A stretch of DNA of 9,985 nt from NCBI GenBank assembly GCA_020628635.1, contig JAHDEU010000044.1:1-9985 (forward strand). The letters are read 5' to 3'. A program made the position numbers and the translations under genes. Source of the DNA: Hellea sp. (GTDB lineage: Bacteria; Pseudomonadota; Alphaproteobacteria; Caulobacterales; Maricaulaceae). The notes beneath the pieces were generated by a model. It saw only the letters and a program-made list of their open reading frames with translations. It was not told the origin of the DNA and did not search any database. Shown here piece by piece: positions 1-7,452 of this stretch (positions are counted from its first letter, which is position 1; every line of letters begins with the position of its first letter).

Positions 1-1280
1 CCGAGCTCGCACCCTATTACGACGCGACGGAGGCCGTGGTCGGGATCAGCGGCGCGAACACCGGCATGTATCACCACCCCGGCACGCCCGATGACATCCT
101 GCAGCCGCCCATCGCCCCCCGGGCCTATGAGCTGCTGATGATGGCGTCCGCGCGCAAGGTCGGCGTGCCCGCCTTCCAGCGACACAATGCGATCCTGACG
201 CGCAATCTGGGCGACCGCATGGCCTGCTTCTACGCCACGCCCTGCATGCGCGGCTGCTCGATCGGGGCGGCCTTCTCCAGCTCGACCTCGCTCATCCCGC
301 TCGCCAACAAGACCGGCAAGCTGACCATCGTGACGCGCGCCAAGGTCTGCACGGTGGAAATGAACACCGACGGCACGGCCAAGGGCGTGACCTTCGTCGA
401 CACGCTGACGGGGCAGGAGGGCGCCGTGCGCGCCCGCGCCGTCGTGCTCGCAGCGTCGGCCTGCGCGACGGCACAGATCCTGCTGACCTCTGCCGATGAC
501 GGTCTCGCCAACAGCTCGGGGCAGGTCGGCAGAAACCTGACCGATACGCCGGCCGTCCGCGTCACGGGGCAGTTTCCCGCGCTGGAAAACCGCCCGCGCT
601 ATGACGAATTCGGCGCCAACATGGACCACATCTATATGCCGTGGTGGGGCTATGAGGCGCAGAAGAAGGGCGTGATGGATTTTCCGCGCGGCTACCACAT
701 AGAAGTCGGGCAGGGGATGCGCGAGGCGCCACAGCTCTGGAATGCGGAGTTCTATGCCAACCAGAACGGCAATGGCTACGGCAAGTCGATCCGGGAGGAG
801 ATGCGCCGCTATTGGGGCAGCTTCGTCTATCTCGACGGTCGCGGCGAAATGGTCGCCAATGAGAGGAGCTATTGCGAGCTCGACCCGGACGCCAGGAACC
901 AGTGGGGCTACCCCGTGCTGCGCTTCCACTGGGAGTGGGGCGATTACGAGGTCAATCAGGTCCGCCACATGCAGGAGACTTTCTCCACCATCATCGAACG
1001 GGCAGGCGGCACGGTCGTGTCCGGGCTCGGCGATGCACGCGAGGAAATGAGCCCGGGCGGCGGCATGGTCCATGAGGTCGGCACGACGCGCATGGGCGAC
1101 GATCCGGCCACGAATGTCTGCAACGCCTATGGGCAGACCCATGACGTGCCGAACCTTTACGTCATGGATGGTGGCGTGTTGCCGACCAATCCGCACAAGA
1201 ACCCGACGCTGCACATCATGGCGCTCGCCTATCGCAACAGCGAAGACCTCGCGCGGCGGCTGCAACAGCGCGAGATTTGA
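1..1280 (+). CDS. GMC-family FAD-dependent oxidoreductase, 5' partial
   Basis: The frame is open from base 3 at the left edge to the TGA at 1278-1280, giving 425 visible codons. GMC enzymes usually run 500-570 residues, so the N-terminus with the FAD-binding GxGxxG loop lies outside the window; the GTG at 36 is internal, not a start. The C-terminal GMC domain is clear: HEVGTTRMG (His codon 1071-1073), then NLYVMDGGVLPTNPHKNPT, whose KNPT Asn (1200-1202) is the expected partner of that His in the catalytic His/Asn pair. A Cys-rich stretch (CFYATPCMRGCSIGAAFSS, about 223-282) resembles the gluconate/sugar dehydrogenase branch. Members oxidise alcohol groups of sugars, polyols or choline with FAD and pass electrons to a quinone, cytochrome or oxygen. 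The substrate cannot be read from sequence. The next gene starts 77 bases downstream and has an unrelated function, so an operon link is doubtful. The family call is firm; the specificity is unknown. Confidence 0.9.
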   Translation, partial: ELAPYYDATEAVVGISGANTGMYHHPGTPDDILQPPIAPRAYELLMMASARKVGVPAFQRHNAILTRNLGDRMACFYATPCMRGCSIGAAFSSSTSLIPLANKTGKLTIVTRAKVCTVEMNTDGTAKGVTFVDTLTGQEGAVRARAVVLAASACATAQILLTSADDGLANSSGQVGRNLTDTPAVRVTGQFPALENRPRYDEFGANMDHIYMPWWGYEAQKKGVMDFPRGYHIEVGQGMREAPQLWNAEFYANQNGNGYGKSIREEMRRYWGSFVYLDGRGEMVANERSYCELDPDARNQWGYPVLRFHWEWGDYEVNQVRHMQETFSTIIERAGGTVVSGLGDAREEMSPGGGMVHEVGTTRMGDDPATNVCNAYGQTHDVPNLYVMDGGVLPTNPHKNPTLHIMALAYRNSEDLARRLQQREI

Positions 1281-1296
1281 CGCAAAGCGTCGCCGG

Positions 1297-1314
1297 TCCG
1301 TTCACCACAACGGA
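1297..1314. repeat. Short inverted repeat after the GMC oxidoreductase gene
   Basis: TCCGTT (1297-1302) and AACGGA (1309-1314) form a perfect 6-base inverted repeat around the loop CACCAC, beginning 17 bases after the oxidoreductase stop codon. No T-run follows, so a standard intrinsic terminator is not supported. It could be a weak transcript end or a binding site in front of the histidine kinase gene. The short length makes chance a real possibility. Confidence 0.3.
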
Positions 1315-1357
1315 TGTAAATTGTAAGAGCACACTGCTTTGTGTTAAAGTCGGCGTG

Positions 1358-2692
1358 ATGGCCGAGCGTCTCCCATCCGTGGTATTTCGCCAGTGGTTGC
1401 CACTCGCGCTCGCGGGACTCCTATGCGCTATCGCCGCCATCGTGCTGGTCGTCGCGCGGGGCAATGTGACCACGCAGGTCGCGTTGGAAACCGCGGCCCG
1501 GGACAGGGCCGTGTCGATGGAGCGCGTGCGCACGGCGTTGCTCGACGCCGAAACGGGTCAGCGCGGCTACCTTCTTACCAGCGACCCGGACTATCTCGAA
1601 CCGTTTGAGCGCAGTGTGACCAGCATCGACGCTGTTTTCGAAGACGCTTTCAGACAATCACGCGCCCAGAGCACGGAATATGCGCGCGTGGAGGAGCGAC
1701 TGCGTGCACTGATCGATGACAAGGTCTCGGAGCTCCGCGAAACCATCGCTCTGCACGACGCCGGACGACCGGAGGAAGCGCTCGCCCTCGTCAGGACGGG
1801 TCGTGGCAAGAACGACATGGATCAGATCCGTTCGATCCTTGACGTCGTGATCGCGGAAGACTTTGAACGGCGCAACGAAGCGCAGGCTGCCAAGGATTTC
1901 TGGCGCAACCGCGTGTCCAACACATTCATGACGATCCTTGCGCTGATGGGGGTCATGCTCGTTTGGGCCATCGGCAACGCGTCGCGTGCACGGCGAACGG
2001 CGCTGGCCGAACGCAGTCTCGCCCTGTCCGAAGAGGCACGCGACCGCATCGAACTGCTGGCCGGAGAACTCGATCATCGGATGAAGAACATATTCGCAGT
2101 GATGTCCGGCATGATCCGGCAAACGTCGCGCGCGAAGTCCGAGGATGTCCGCGACTACGCGCTCGCGCTCGACGGCCGGCTGCAATCTCTCGGCCAGGCC
2201 TATTACATGACGCGCGAATTGGGCGAGGCGCGAACGATGAGCTCCGAGGCGCTGCTCGACGCGGTGGTGCGCGCGCAGCTGCTGGACGACAATGCACTGA
2301 CCATCAACGGCCCCACGCTGACGGTCCACGAACGCGCCGTGACGCCGGTCGCGCTGATCCTGCACGAGTTCACCACCAACGCGCTGAAATACGGCGCGTG
2401 GCGGCCCGCGCCGCGCGGCCAGAGCGTGAACGACAACGACGATGGACGCGCTATCGATACGGGTGTGGGCGTGACTTTGGAGGACACGGGCGGGGACGTC
2501 GTGCTGACGTGGTCCGAGCGCGCCCCCGGACCTGTCAGCGCTGCGGGCGAGACGGGCGACGGTGCCGGCTTCGGGTCGCGCCTGATCAAGGGCTGTGCGG
2601 CGCAGCTCGGCGGGACGATCGAGCGCGAGTGGCAAGATGACGGCCTGACGTTCAGGCTCCGCGTTCCTCGCGAGCGCGTATTGGCGGCCTAG
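1358..2692 (+). CDS. CHASE3-domain sensor histidine kinase, HWE family
   Basis: Predicted inner-membrane sensor kinase of 444 residues. A first membrane segment spans about residues 13-33. A periplasmic CHASE3-type domain (about 34-186) carries the hallmark DAETGQRGYLLT at 63-74. A second membrane segment spans about 188-206. The HWE core follows: the phospho-acceptor block ELDHRMKN with His240, the N-box HEFTTNALKYGA (336-347, Asn341), the W-x-E motif WSE (385-387) and a Gly-rich GAGFGSRL segment. The His in the N-box and the W-x-E are what separate HWE kinases from ordinary HisKA kinases. About 25 polar residues sit between the N-box and the following strand, more than I expect. The frame also opens at a TTG overlapping the upstream stop (1277), but the ATG at 1358 puts the membrane segment close to the N-terminus and is preferred. 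No good ribosome binding site is visible. No response regulator lies adjacent; HWE kinases often signal to unlinked regulators. The signal is unknown. Confidence 0.92.
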   Translation: MAERLPSVVFRQWLPLALAGLLCAIAAIVLVVARGNVTTQVALETAARDRAVSMERVRTALLDAETGQRGYLLTSDPDYLEPFERSVTSIDAVFEDAFRQSRAQSTEYARVEERLRALIDDKVSELRETIALHDAGRPEEALALVRTGRGKNDMDQIRSILDVVIAEDFERRNEAQAAKDFWRNRVSNTFMTILALMGVMLVWAIGNASRARRTALAERSLALSEEARDRIELLAGELDHRMKNIFAVMSGMIRQTSRAKSEDVRDYALALDGRLQSLGQAYYMTRELGEARTMSSEALLDAVVRAQLLDDNALTINGPTLTVHERAVTPVALILHEFTTNALKYGAWRPAPRGQSVNDNDDGRAIDTGVGVTLEDTGGDVVLTWSERAPGPVSAAGETGDGAGFGSRLIKGCAAQLGGTIEREWQDDGLTFRLRVPRERVLAA

Positions 2693-2730
2693 CGGATGCG
2701 GCGCAGCCCGTGCCGCGCGCCAAATCTGCC

Positions 2731-3795
2731 CTAGGCGACCGAGAAAGCGTCCGGGTGGCGCGCCAGCAGCGCATCGCGCCATTCCTCCAAATGCTCGGCT
2801 TGCACGCAAGCGACAATGCAGCCGCCGAACCCACCGCCGGTGAGACGCGCGCCCGTTGCGCCGAGTGCCTGCGCGTCGGCCACCAGCGCATCGACCGCCG
2901 GAACCGACATCTCGAAATCGTCGCGCATGGAGATGTGGCTCTGGTTCATCAACGCGCCAAAGCGCTGCATCCGCTTGGCGGCGAGCGCGTCTGCCGCCGC
3001 GACCGTGCGGCGGTGCTCGGTGACGCAATGGCGGGCGCGGCGGAAGATCGGCTCGGGCAGGGCGCGGCAGCGCTCCAACTCCGCATCGCTCATCCGGCAG
3101 ATGTCGGTGCGGCCGATAAAGGCCTTCACCTCGTCGCACTCCTCCTTGCGGATCTTGTAGCGTCCCTCGTTGAGCTGCCGGAAAACGCCGGAATGGATGA
3201 CCGCCATGTGGTGCGTTTCGGGCAGATCGACGAGGTCGAAGGCGAGGCTGTCCGTGTCCAGTGACAGCGCCTGTCCGGGCCGGGCAATGGCGACCGCCAT
3301 CTGGTCCATAATCCCGCAGGGCATGCCGATATAGTCGTTTTCCACGCGGCGGGCGAGCACGGCCAGATCGGTGTCCGTGTGACCGGAACCGTCGAGCGCC
3401 CGCAGCGCCTTTAGCACGCCGACCGTCACGGCGGCCGAGGACGAGATGCCGGCTCCGAAGGGCAGGGTGGTGGAGGCCGCGATGTCGAGCCCGTTCGGCG
3501 CAAAGCCTTCTGCGCGGGCAAGCTGGACCGTGCCGATGATATAGTCCGACCAATGGTCGGATGCGGGCTCGGACAGATTGCGCTCCACCAGGCCTTCGAA
3601 CTTGTCGGAATGGATGCGCACGAGGCAGTCGTCGCGCGGAGCGATAGCGAGATCCACGCCGAGCGACAGGGCGGTCGGCAGGACGCGCCCGCCATTGTAA
3701 TCGACATGCTCGCCGATCAGATTGACGCGGCCGGGCGTGAAGCTCTCGGCGTCCGGCGCGCGGTCGAACAGCGCCTTGAATTCATCAGAAATCAT
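2731..3795 (-). CDS. galK: Galactokinase
   Basis: Cytosolic GHMP-family kinase (354 residues) that phosphorylates alpha-D-galactose at C1 with ATP, the first committed step of the Leloir pathway. All three family motifs are intact. Residues 21-35 hold the galactokinase signature PGRVNLIGEHVDYNG, with the conserved Arg23 and the sugar-binding Glu29/His30/Asp32. Residues 111-122 hold the ATP-binding LPFGAGISSSAA. Residues 315-326 hold GARLTGGGFGGC. The predicted catalytic base is Asp164 within CGIMDQM. The length is slightly short of the E. coli enzyme (about 380), with no obvious loss. The ATG (complement of 3793-3795) overlaps the galT stop in an ATGA arrangement, so the two are almost certainly co-transcribed and translationally coupled, galT first. 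The gene converges on the histidine kinase gene with 37 bases between the stops. Very secure. Confidence 0.97.
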   Translation of the reverse strand: MISDEFKALFDRAPDAESFTPGRVNLIGEHVDYNGGRVLPTALSLGVDLAIAPRDDCLVRIHSDKFEGLVERNLSEPASDHWSDYIIGTVQLARAEGFAPNGLDIAASTTLPFGAGISSSAAVTVGVLKALRALDGSGHTDTDLAVLARRVENDYIGMPCGIMDQMAVAIARPGQALSLDTDSLAFDLVDLPETHHMAVIHSGVFRQLNEGRYKIRKEECDEVKAFIGRTDICRMSDAELERCRALPEPIFRRARHCVTEHRRTVAAADALAAKRMQRFGALMNQSHISMRDDFEMSVPAVDALVADAQALGATGARLTGGGFGGCIVACVQAEHLEEWRDALLARHPDAFSVA

Positions 3796-4886
3796 AGCGC
3801 GCGCAGCTCCCGCGCGGCACGGTCCGGCATGACGTCGACCGTGAACGCGCCCGTGCTCTGCTCGACACTGGCCAGATATTTGATCCGGCCCGGCGCGCGC
3901 ATGAGCGGGTAGAAGCTGGCGTGGAACTGCCAGTCGGCTTCGAGCCCGACCGGCGCGGCGTGGAGCGACAGCATATAGGGGGTGGTTTGGCCGAACAGCG
4001 CGTCATAACGGCGGGTCATGTCGCCGAGCAGATGCGCGAAGCTGTCGGCCTCGTCCTCCGTGAACTCCCACGGACCCTTGACGGCGCGGCGCGGGACCAA
4101 CGTCGTTTCGTATGGGAAGCGCGCAAAAGGCGGGCAGACCGCGTCGATGCCGCCCGCTTCCGTGACGCCGTAAGTGCCGATCACCTCTGCCATGTGGGCG
4201 GCCATGTCGTAGCCACTTTGGAAACCGGCGGCCGCGTCGCGCTGGACCTTGGGCACGAAGGGAAAGGCGTAGATCTGGCCGTGCGGGTGGTGGAGCGTCA
4301 CCCCGACCGCGTCGCCGCGCGATTCGAACGGCAGCACGAAATGGCAGCCTTGCGAAAAAAGGTCGTCATAACGGTCGCACCATGTGGAGAGCAGCAGGCG
4401 ACGGCGGCTCTGACCGACCGTGTGCAGGCTGCCGGATTGCTCGGGCGTGTAGACGACCACATCGCAATGGCCGCGTGCGACCGCGCTCTTCACGCCGGAG
4501 ACCTCCTGCGGGGCCGGCGCATCGCGGTGCAGGCTGGTGAACTTGTTCTCGAACACGGCGACTTCAAAGTCCGTGAAGGGTATTTCCGTGCGCGCGCCGC
4601 CGGGCTGCGACGGGGCGAGAGGGTCGTCGGCGGCAGAGGGCTTGAACGTACGGTTCTGGCGGTGCGGCGCATAGACGTTCCACTCCCGGCGCAGCGGATG
4701 CCAGCGCAGCTCGCCGCCCTTGGCGACCTCTCCGCCGTCCTGTTCCAGCGGCGCCTGCGTGTGGGGTGCATAGCCGTAAAGGCGCAGTGGGCGGCCATCG
4801 GCCTTGGTGAAGGTCCGCTTGTGCACGGTCCGACCCGCGGGCGATCCGGTCGGGGAGGGCGGCAATGTCTGGTGGTCGTCGGTCAT
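3792..4886 (-). CDS. galT: Galactose-1-phosphate uridylyltransferase, atypical metal site
   Basis: Second Leloir enzyme: transfers UMP from UDP-glucose to galactose-1-phosphate through a uridylyl-histidine intermediate, in the cytosol. The active-site block HHPHGQIYAF is present, with His-Pro-His at 200-202 and His202 as the predicted nucleophile. The C-terminal domain has LHAAP and WQFHASFYP (319-327), where the E. coli enzyme places its second metal. An N-terminal extension (about residues 1-58) precedes GELRWHPLRREWNVYAPHR; together with the C-terminus this resembles the actinobacterial-type GalT more than the E. coli one. By alignment from memory, three of the four E. coli zinc ligands are replaced: Cys52 by Asp88, Cys55 by Ala91 and His115 by Gln150; only His200 remains. 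I chose the ATG at 4886 (364 residues). The frame extends to a GTG at 4973, but the extra 29 residues look unlike the family and would cover regulatory repeats. Neither start has a clear ribosome binding site. First gene of the galTK operon. Confidence 0.93.
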   Translation of the reverse strand: MTDDHQTLPPSPTGSPAGRTVHKRTFTKADGRPLRLYGYAPHTQAPLEQDGGEVAKGGELRWHPLRREWNVYAPHRQNRTFKPSAADDPLAPSQPGGARTEIPFTDFEVAVFENKFTSLHRDAPAPQEVSGVKSAVARGHCDVVVYTPEQSGSLHTVGQSRRRLLLSTWCDRYDDLFSQGCHFVLPFESRGDAVGVTLHHPHGQIYAFPFVPKVQRDAAAGFQSGYDMAAHMAEVIGTYGVTEAGGIDAVCPPFARFPYETTLVPRRAVKGPWEFTEDEADSFAHLLGDMTRRYDALFGQTTPYMLSLHAAPVGLEADWQFHASFYPLMRAPGRIKYLASVEQSTGAFTVDVMPDRAARELRAL

Positions 4887-5016
4887 GGGCGCGGCCGGGC
4901 GGTTGGGTTTCGGTTTCGAACATCCGCTATTCCCATCGCGCCGCCAAATCCAGCACAGATTTGTGCTGAGCACGCGCGCCGTTTGTGTTTTCGCGGATTT
5001 GATCTAGGTCACTCCC
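4887..5016. promoter_or_regulatory. Divergent galTK / glpR control region
   Basis: These 130 bases separate the divergently transcribed galT and glpR genes and must hold promoters for both; I cannot place convincing -35/-10 boxes. Visible elements are TTTCGGTTTCGAACAT (4908-4923), which contains the CGAACAT motif also found before glpD, and a nested inverted repeat at 4951-4973. The layout suggests shared control of galactose genes and the glp regulator, or autoregulation of glpR. The assignment as a control region rests on position; the binding proteins are inferred. Confidence 0.6.
4951..4973. repeat. Nested inverted repeats, candidate operator between galT and glpR
   Basis: CAGCACA (4951-4957) and TGTGCTG (4962-4968) form a perfect 7-base inverted repeat with the 4-base spacer GATT. 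The right arm also belongs to a second palindrome, GTGCT-G-AGCAC (4963-4973). Two dyads sharing an arm in a divergent promoter region look like a repressor or activator site. The motif does not resemble the CGAACAT element nearby, so a different regulator may be involved. A galactose-responsive regulator is a guess only. Confidence 0.45.
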
Positions 5017-5790
5017 ATGAGCGCATCCGAACTCTCCAAGCGGCAGGCAGCGATCGTGGACATGGTCGCGCGCGACGGCTTCGTCGCGACCGAATCGATG
5101 GTGACCCAGTTCGGGGTCACGCCGCAGACCATCCGCCGCGATCTCAACGAGCTGTCGGAGCGTGGCCTGCTGACCCGGTTCCACGGCGGCGCTGGACAGG
5201 CCAAGTCCATCGAAAACCAGCCCTACGCCGATCGCCAGCGCAGCGGCGTGCGGGCCAAGCGCAAGATCGCGGAGCTCACGGCCTCTCTGGTGCCGGACGG
5301 CGCGTCGCTTTTCCTGAACATCGGCACGACAACGGAGGCCGTGGCGCAAGCGCTGCTGAGCCATCGCGACCTGCACGTCATCACCAATAACATCAATGTC
5401 GCGCTGATACTCAGCCGCAATGAGAGCTTTTCGATCATGCTGGCGGGCGGGCAGGTGCGCAATCAGGACGGCGGCATCACCGGCGCCGCGGCCGTGGACT
5501 TCGTGGACAGCTTCCGCACCGATATCGGAATCGTCGGGATCAGCGGCATCGACGAGGAGGGCTCGCTGCTCGATTTCGACACGGAGGAGATTCGTACGGC
5601 GCAGGCCATCCTGCGCAATTCGCGCCGCACGATTTTGGTGGCCGACCAGCACAAGTTCGGGCGCCGTGCCATGAACCGCATGGGGCATCTGTCCGATCTC
5701 GATGTGCTGGTGACGGACGCGGCGCTTTCGGCACATTTCAGCGATCTGTGCGACCGGGCCGGACTGGATGTGCGTCTCGCGACCGACTGA
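5017..5790 (+). CDS. glpR: DeoR-family repressor, likely glycerol-3-phosphate regulon repressor GlpR
   Basis: A 257-residue cytosolic transcription factor close to the length of E. coli GlpR (252). The N-terminal DeoR winged helix-turn-helix spans about residues 4-58, with recognition helix TPQTIRRDLNEL (35-46) and the wing ending RFHGGA. The C-terminal sugar-phosphate sensor domain follows, with NIGTTTEAVAQAL, HVITNNINVA, LAGGQVRNQDGGITG and the VADQHKFGR block typical of the family. DeoR proteins release DNA on binding a phosphorylated metabolite; glycerol-3-phosphate is the expected ligand here. The specific name rests on overall similarity and on glpD starting just downstream in the same direction. 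Divergent galTK leaves open that it also, or instead, responds to a galactose-derived phosphate. The ATG at 5017 has only a weak AGG upstream (5006-5008). Fairly sure of GlpR, very sure of DeoR family. Confidence 0.9.
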   Translation: MSASELSKRQAAIVDMVARDGFVATESMVTQFGVTPQTIRRDLNELSERGLLTRFHGGAGQAKSIENQPYADRQRSGVRAKRKIAELTASLVPDGASLFLNIGTTTEAVAQALLSHRDLHVITNNINVALILSRNESFSIMLAGGQVRNQDGGITGAAAVDFVDSFRTDIGIVGISGIDEEGSLLDFDTEEIRTAQAILRNSRRTILVADQHKFGRRAMNRMGHLSDLDVLVTDAALSAHFSDLCDRAGLDVRLATD

Positions 5791-5792
5791 CG

Positions 5793-5820
5793 GCGACCGA
5801 CGCAATGTCGCACCGTTTTT
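5793..5820 (+). terminator. Possible weak terminator after glpR
   Basis: GCGAC (5793-5797) and GTCGC (5807-5811) can pair just after the glpR stop, and a run of five T (5816-5820) follows four bases later. The 5-base stem is short and the T-run merges with the candidate GlpR operator upstream of glpD. It may attenuate rather than end transcription, or be incidental. Confidence 0.25.
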
Positions 5821-5846
5821 CGTTTGCGAACATGATTTGTTCGTTT
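5819..5846. promoter_or_regulatory. Candidate GlpR operator upstream of glpD
   Basis: Two copies of TTCGTTT (5819-5825 and 5840-5846) start 21 bases apart, two helical turns, so they face the same side of the DNA. Between and overlapping them is a perfect inverted repeat: CGAACA (5827-5832), spacer TGATT, TGTTCG (5838-5843). The half-sites match the E. coli GlpR half-site as I remember it (WATGTTCGWT / AWCGAACATW), although their order is reversed relative to that operator. The position 53-80 bases before the glpD start fits repression of glpD by the product of the gene just upstream. Binding is inferred. Confidence 0.6.
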
Positions 5847-5898
5847 TAGGTGCTCGCCTGAGAGCGGCGTCACGGCCGCCGTCAGGGGAGACATGCGC

Positions 5899-7452
5899 AT
5901 GTCGGTCGAGGCCGCACACGCCAGACAGCCGCAAACCGTTGACCTGCTCGTCATCGGCGGCGGCATCAACGGAACGGCCATTGCGCGCGACGCGGCGGGC
6001 CGGGGCCTGTCCGTCGTGCTGTGCGAGCGCGACGATCTGGGCGGTCACACCAGCTCGGCCTCCACCAAGCTGATCCATGGCGGCTTGCGCTATCTCGAAC
6101 ACTACGACTTCAAGCTGGTCCGCCACGCGCTCATGGAACGCGAGGTCCTGCTGCGCGCGGCCCCGCACATCATCTGGCCGCTGCGCTTCGTGCTGCCCTA
6201 TGAGCCGCAGCGCCGTCCGAAATGGCTGCTGCGCATGGGCCTGTTCCTTTATGACCACCTGGGCGGGCGCAAGATGCTGCCCGGAACGCGCTCCGTCCGG
6301 CTGGACCGCGGTCCGCTGGCGGGCGAGCTCAAGGACCACCTGCAGGCGGGTTTCGAGTATTCCGACTGCTGGGTCGAGGATGCTCGCCTGGTCGTGCTCA
6401 ATGCGCGCGATGCCGTGGAGCGCGGTGCCGATGTCCGCACGCGTACCGAGGTGACCGCGCTCGCGCCGCTCCCAGATGACAGCGGCTATGTGGCACGCAT
6501 GACGGGGCGGGACGGTGTGGTGACGACGCTGCACTGCCGCGGTGTCGTCAATGCGGCGGGGCCCTGGGTGGACGCGGTGTCCAGGCTGGTCCGGCCCGGC
6601 CAGAACAGCGCGCAGGTCCGGCTGGTCAAGGGCAGCCATATCGTCGTGCCGCGCCACTATGAGGGCGACCACAACTACATCTTCCAGAACGATGATGGCC
6701 GCATCATCTTCGCCATCCCCTATGAGCGTGACTACACGCTGATCGGCACGACGGACGTCCCGTACCAAAGGGGGGAGGGGGAGGTCGTCGCTTCGCCGGA
6801 GGAAGTGGCCTATCTTTGCGAGGCGGCGAGCGAGTATTTCGCCAAACCAGTCAGGACGGAGGATGTCGTCCATACGTTTTCCGGTGTCCGCCCGCTCTAT
6901 GAGGACCACAGCTCGGACGCGTCCGAGGTCACGCGCGACTACGTACTGGACCTGCAGGGCAGTGCGCGCGCACCGGTGCTGACGGTGTATGGCGGCAAGA
7001 TCACGACCTCGCGCCGCCTCGCCGAACATGCCCTGGCGCGGATCCTGACCGCTTTTCCGCAGGCCGGTCAGGCATGGACGCGCGACGCCGCACTTCCGGG
7101 CGGCGACGTCCCCGACGCGGATTTCGAGCGTTTCCGGTTGCAGATGACCGCGCGTCATGCCGACCTGCCGCCCGCCTACGTCGCGCGGCTCTGCCGCCGC
7201 TACGGCACGCGGATCGACCAGGTGCTGGCGCAGGGTCCCGGTGAGTTGATCGGCGACGAGTTGAGCACGGCGGAGATCGACTATCTTGTCGACAGGGAAT
7301 GGGCGCGAACCGCACACGACGTGCTGTGGCGCCGGACAAAGTCGGGCCTCCATTGTTCGGATTCACACAAAGCGCGCGTCGCTGCTCATCTTGATTCGCG
7401 ATTTCCTGACCAGGAAAAGCCTCGCATCCATGAAATGACTGCGGTTTCGTGA
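5899..7452 (+). CDS. glpD: Aerobic glycerol-3-phosphate dehydrogenase
   Basis: FAD-dependent, peripheral inner-membrane enzyme that oxidises sn-glycerol-3-phosphate to dihydroxyacetone phosphate and passes electrons to quinone. At 517 residues it is slightly longer than E. coli GlpD (501). The N-terminus carries the FAD dinucleotide fold (LLVIGGGINGTAIARD, 16-31), followed by the GlpD signature STKLIHGGLRYLEHYDF. Later come the family blocks LIGTTDVPYQ, FSGVRPLYEDHSSDASEVTRDY and VYGGKITTSRRLAEHAL, and the C-terminal domain ends near WRRTKSGLH. Nothing is missing. The frame also has an ATG at 5893, but AGGGGAG (5884-5890) sits only 2 bases before it and 8 bases before the ATG at 5899, so 5899 is preferred. 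It follows glpR on the same strand after 108 bases that hold a candidate operator, so it probably has its own promoter. No glpK or glpF lies in the window, so the glycerol-3-phosphate source is not shown here. Confidence 0.96.
   Translation: MSVEAAHARQPQTVDLLVIGGGINGTAIARDAAGRGLSVVLCERDDLGGHTSSASTKLIHGGLRYLEHYDFKLVRHALMEREVLLRAAPHIIWPLRFVLPYEPQRRPKWLLRMGLFLYDHLGGRKMLPGTRSVRLDRGPLAGELKDHLQAGFEYSDCWVEDARLVVLNARDAVERGADVRTRTEVTALAPLPDDSGYVARMTGRDGVVTTLHCRGVVNAAGPWVDAVSRLVRPGQNSAQVRLVKGSHIVVPRHYEGDHNYIFQNDDGRIIFAIPYERDYTLIGTTDVPYQRGEGEVVASPEEVAYLCEAASEYFAKPVRTEDVVHTFSGVRPLYEDHSSDASEVTRDYVLDLQGSARAPVLTVYGGKITTSRRLAEHALARILTAFPQAGQAWTRDAALPGGDVPDADFERFRLQMTARHADLPPAYVARLCRRYGTRIDQVLAQGPGELIGDELSTAEIDYLVDREWARTAHDVLWRRTKSGLHCSDSHKARVAAHLDSRFPDQEKPRIHEMTAVS

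Noticed and set aside
2693..2730. A possible bidirectional terminator between the convergent kinase and galK genes (GCGGC at 2698-2702, GCCGC at 2712-2716).
   Set aside because: The stem is 5 bases with a 9-base loop, there is no T-run on either strand, and short GC stems are common by chance at this base composition.
1658..3553. A 631-codon minus-strand open frame running through galK and the kinase gene.
   Set aside because: It is out of frame with galK, which carries every galactokinase motif, and antisense to the kinase; its composition is Arg/Ala-rich shadow sequence.
4887..4973. A GTG start at 4973 for galT, adding 29 residues.
   Set aside because: The added residues do not look like GalT, no ribosome binding site precedes the GTG, and the extension would cover the inverted repeats and GlpR-like motif of the divergent control region.
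3921..5390. A 489-codon plus-strand open frame across galT and the start of glpR.
   Set aside because: It is antisense to galT and in a different frame from glpR, both secure genes; no recognisable domain in the translation.
5864..5879. A GCGGC/GCCGC hairpin just before the glpD ribosome binding site.
   Set aside because: Only 5 base pairs in GC-rich DNA with no sign of a riboswitch core or conserved element; too weak to call a regulatory RNA.
7023..7029. A fourth copy of CGAACAT.
   Set aside because: It lies inside the glpD coding sequence in the conserved LAEHAL segment, so the protein sequence explains it; about one chance copy in 10 kb is unsurprising.
4927..7353. An 808-codon open frame on the minus strand, antisense to glpR and glpD.
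   Set aside because: It lies wholly opposite two well-recognised genes, its translation is rich in Arg, Ala, Gly and His with no family motif, and such long antisense frames are expected in GC-rich coding DNA.
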